Assembly: GCA_934636045.1 (NCBI GenBank)
Contig: CAKTZP010000105.1
Coordinates: 1-7,684, forward strand
From: an uncultured Oscillospiraceae bacterium
GTDB taxonomy: Bacteria > Bacillota > Clostridia > Oscillospirales > Oscillospiraceae
Reading direction: 5' to 3'
Length of the DNA: 7,684 nt
Below are positions 6,283 through 7,684 of the stretch, piece after piece. The stretch's first letter is position 1. Each line of letters starts with the position of its first letter. The position numbers were made by a program, and so were the translations under genes. A model generated the notes under the pieces. The model was not told where the DNA came from. It ran no database searches and saw only the letters and a list, made by a program, of their open reading frames with translations.

Positions 6283-6319
6283 CGGCAGCAGGGCGGGTCG
6301 AAAACCCGCCCCACTGCCG
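6283..6319 (+). promoter_or_regulatory. Two-part hairpin directly before the trbL ribosome binding site
   Basis: Outer arms CGGCAG (6283-6288) and CTGCCG (6314-6319) pair, then a symmetric CA/CA internal loop, then an inner 8-bp stem GGGCGGGT (6291-6298) with ACCCGCCC (6304-6311) around the loop CGAAA. All 14 pairs are Watson-Crick. No T-run follows; instead AAAGGAG begins at 6322, two bases after the stem. It may stabilise or mark a processed 5' end of the trbL message, or limit trbL translation. A terminator role is unlikely. Confidence 0.55.
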
Positions 6320-6336
6320 GGAAAGGAGAAGCCAAT

Positions 6337-7173
6337 ATGAGTGACAACTGGATTGTGCAGAATCTCGAAAACGCACTCGAAACTTGGAACGAAAAGCTGG
6401 CGGAAATCTGGCAGCTCATCACACAGTCGCCCGAAACCTTCAAGGGCGGCACGATATGGAATGTCATCACGACCATCAACGGCACGGTGCAGGCCGTCGG
6501 CCTTGCGCTGTTGGTGCTTTTTTTCGTAGTGGGCATCGTCAAGACCTGCGGTTCCTTTGCCGAGGTCAAGCGGCCGGAGGTGGCGGTCCGGCTGTTTGTC
6601 CGTTTTGCGCTGGCGAAGGCCATCGTGACCTATGGGCTGGAGCTGATGATGGCGCTGTTTTCCATCGTGCAGGGTGTTATCTCCACCATCCTGACGGCGG
6701 CCGGGATGGGCGCGGCGCAGCAGACCGTGCTTCCGGCAGAGGTCGTGACGGCCATTGAGGACTGCGGCTTCTGGGAGAGCATCCCGCTCTGGGCGGTGAC
6801 GCTCCTCGGCGGGCTGTTTATTACGATTCTATCGTTTATTATGATCCTCTCGGTCTACGGCCGCTTTTTCCGGCTCTATATTTACACGGCCATCGCGCCG
6901 GTGCCGCTGGCGGCCTTTGCGGGCGAGCCAAGCCAACAGGTGGGCAAGAGCTTCCTGAAATCCTACGCCGCCGTCTGCTTGGAGGGCGCGATCATCGTGC
7001 TGGCCTGCATCATCTTCTCGCTCTTTGCGTCCTCGCCGCCCGTGGTAAACCCCGACGCGGCGGCGGTCACGCAGGTGTGGACCTACATCGGCGAGCTGAT
7101 TTTCAATCTGCTCGTGCTGGTCGGAACCGTAAAAATGGCCGACCGCGTGGTGCGCGAAATGATGGGGCTATAA
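6337..7173 (+). CDS. TrbL/VirB6-like conjugal transfer membrane protein
   Basis: 278 residues. AAAGGAG at 6322-6328, 8 nt before the ATG, fixes the start; an in-frame ATG at 6280 lies in the hairpin and gives no family-like sequence. A soluble helical N-terminus (NWIVQNLENALETWNEKLAEIWQL) precedes about five or six membrane segments at roughly 46-68, 98-122, 152-174, 178-194, 211-231 and 250-266. The YGRFFRLYIYTAIAPVPLAAFAGEPSQQVGKSFLKSYAAVCLEG stretch (174-217) is characteristic of the VirB6-like proteins of Gram-positive ICEs. VirB6/TrbL proteins form the inner-membrane part of the type IV secretion channel and contact the transferred strand in Agrobacterium; the same role is inferred. It ends 18 nt before prgI, in the same operon. 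Confidence 0.88.
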   Translation: MSDNWIVQNLENALETWNEKLAEIWQLITQSPETFKGGTIWNVITTINGTVQAVGLALLVLFFVVGIVKTCGSFAEVKRPEVAVRLFVRFALAKAIVTYGLELMMALFSIVQGVISTILTAAGMGAAQQTVLPAEVVTAIEDCGFWESIPLWAVTLLGGLFITILSFIMILSVYGRFFRLYIYTAIAPVPLAAFAGEPSQQVGKSFLKSYAAVCLEGAIIVLACIIFSLFASSPPVVNPDAAAVTQVWTYIGELIFNLLVLVGTVKMADRVVREMMGL

Positions 7174-7191
7174 TTTAGAAAGGAGAACCTC

Positions 7192-7572
7192 ATGGAAATC
7201 AAAATCAATCGCGAGATTCGCGAGTATCAGGAACACATGTTTTTCGGGCTGTCGCTGCGGCAGCTCGTTTTTTCTGCGCTGGCCTGCGGTGTTGCCGTCG
7301 GCATTTATTTCGGCCTGCGGAAGGTATTGGGGACGGAAACGGTCAGTTGGCTGTGCATCCTCGGCGCAGCCCCCTTTGCCGCCATGGGCTTTGTAAAATA
7401 TCACGGCATGACGGCGGAGAAATTTGTGATCGCATGGGTGCGTTCGGAGCTGCTGATACCCAAGCGGCTGACCTTCCGCCCGGTCAATCTGTATGCCAAA
7501 GCGCAGCAGGAAGCGCGCACCAAAACCCAAAAACGGTGCGGCCATTGGAAACTGGGGTGCATTTTACCCTAA
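7192..7572 (+). CDS. prgI: PrgI family protein (VirB3-like channel component)
   Basis: 126 residues. AAAGGAG at 7179-7185 lies 6 nt before the ATG. The N-terminus INREIREYQEHMFFGLSLRQL is the PrgI hallmark, followed by two membrane segments (~24-43 and ~50-68) and a basic cytoplasmic part with AEKFVIAWVRSELLIPKRLTFRPVNLY (75-101). PrgI proteins occupy the VirB3 position, a small inner-membrane subunit next to VirB4, and the gene is indeed followed by virB4. The tail is odd: the last nine codons (HWKLGCILP) and the TAA lie inside an inverted repeat (7543-7582) and read unlike the hydrophilic basic tail before them, so the original C-terminus may have been replaced or extended. Confidence 0.87.
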   Translation: MEIKINREIREYQEHMFFGLSLRQLVFSALACGVAVGIYFGLRKVLGTETVSWLCILGAAPFAAMGFVKYHGMTAEKFVIAWVRSELLIPKRLTFRPVNLYAKAQQEARTKTQKRCGHWKLGCILP

Positions 7573-7582
7573 GTTTCCAATG
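7543..7582. repeat. 40-nt palindromic element over the prgI stop codon
   Basis: CATTGGAAACT (7543-7553) and AGTTTCCAATG (7572-7582) are perfect 11-nt reverse complements. Inside, GGGT (7555-7558) pairs with ACCC (7566-7569), with a G-T wobble and one bulged A between the stems and a 7-nt loop GCATTTT. The element is much more AT-rich than its surroundings. No T-run follows and no target-site duplication is seen. It could be an RNA hairpin protecting the 3' end of an upstream transcript, a weak operon-internal attenuator before virB4, or a small inserted palindromic repeat. Confidence 0.6.
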
Positions 7583-7612
7583 ATGTCCGATTCCATTCAA
7601 AGGAGGCAAAAA

Positions 7613-7684
7613 ATGCTGAAAACACTGAGAAACATCCACCGCAGGGATACGGAGAAATTGATGATCCCCCACAGCGTGCAGGAG
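7613..7684 (+). CDS. virB4: VirB4-like conjugation ATPase, first 24 codons (3' end outside window)
   Basis: AAAGGAGG at 7599-7606 lies 6 nt before the ATG. The 24 visible residues (MLKTLRNIHRRDTEKLMIPHSVQE) match the start of VirB4/TraE-type ATPases of Clostridial ICEs, in which a short basic leader is followed by an IPxSVQ motif. VirB4 powers assembly and operation of the type IV secretion channel and normally follows PrgI in these elements, which supports the call. No catalytic motif is inside the window, so the identification rests on the N-terminal motif and gene order. Confidence 0.75.
   Translation, partial: MLKTLRNIHRRDTEKLMIPHSVQE

Noticed and set aside
6283..6319. Intrinsic terminator before trbL
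   Set aside because: The stem is strong but is followed by GGAAAGGAG, the trbL ribosome binding site, with no T-run.
6280..6336. Upstream extension of trbL from ATG 6280
   Set aside because: It would translate through the hairpin; AAAGGAG at 6322-6328 is correctly spaced for ATG 6337.
1..7684. A novel defence system, CRISPR array, IS element, tRNA or riboswitch
   Set aside because: No regularly spaced repeats, transposase or defence domains, tRNA-like folds or known riboswitch cores were seen; the gene set is a standard ICE transfer module.

Overview
The window is a stretch of the conjugation module of an integrative and conjugative element (ICE) of the Tn1549/CTn type found in Clostridia. 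Gene content and order (DUF3991/TOPRIM, DUF3846, MobC, MOBP-type relaxase, PcfB/DUF3801, VirD4, Maff2, small conserved protein, TrbL/VirB6-like, PrgI, VirB4) match that class. The DNA looks GC-rich and genes carry strong AAAGGAG-type ribosome binding sites. This fits a gut Oscillospiraceae/Ruminococcaceae-like Firmicute host, but the host is inferred from gene families and composition only. All supported genes are on the + strand. No tRNA, rRNA, IS element or CRISPR array was seen.

Layout. 1-1290: the 3' part of a DUF3991/TOPRIM protein followed by a DUF3846 protein. 1291-1452: the only sizeable gap between genes, packed with inverted repeats directly upstream of mobC and the relaxase; this is the best candidate for the origin of transfer. 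1453-3857: mobC, relaxase and pcfB, tightly packed and coupled (4-nt gap, then 26-nt overlap), i.e. the DNA-processing set. 3889-7684: the coupling ATPase VirD4, then the type IV secretion channel genes: a Maff2 pilin-like protein, a 71-residue conserved protein of unknown role, a TrbL/VirB6-like membrane protein, PrgI (VirB3-like), and the first 24 codons of a VirB4-like ATPase cut by the window end.

How it works together (inference from the families). MobC and the relaxase would bind and nick oriT. PcfB would help dock the relaxosome to VirD4. VirD4 would feed the relaxase-bound strand to a membrane channel formed by Maff2, TrbL/VirB6, PrgI/VirB3 and VirB4.

The protein set is a known type, not a new system. 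The parts worth a second look are non-coding or translational: the hairpin cluster before mobC, a 12-codon micro-ORF joining pcfB to virD4 through ATGA overlaps at both ends, the 80-nt out-of-frame virD4/maff2 overlap, a long two-part hairpin just before the trbL ribosome binding site, and an 11-bp perfect inverted repeat that contains the last codons and the stop codon of prgI.
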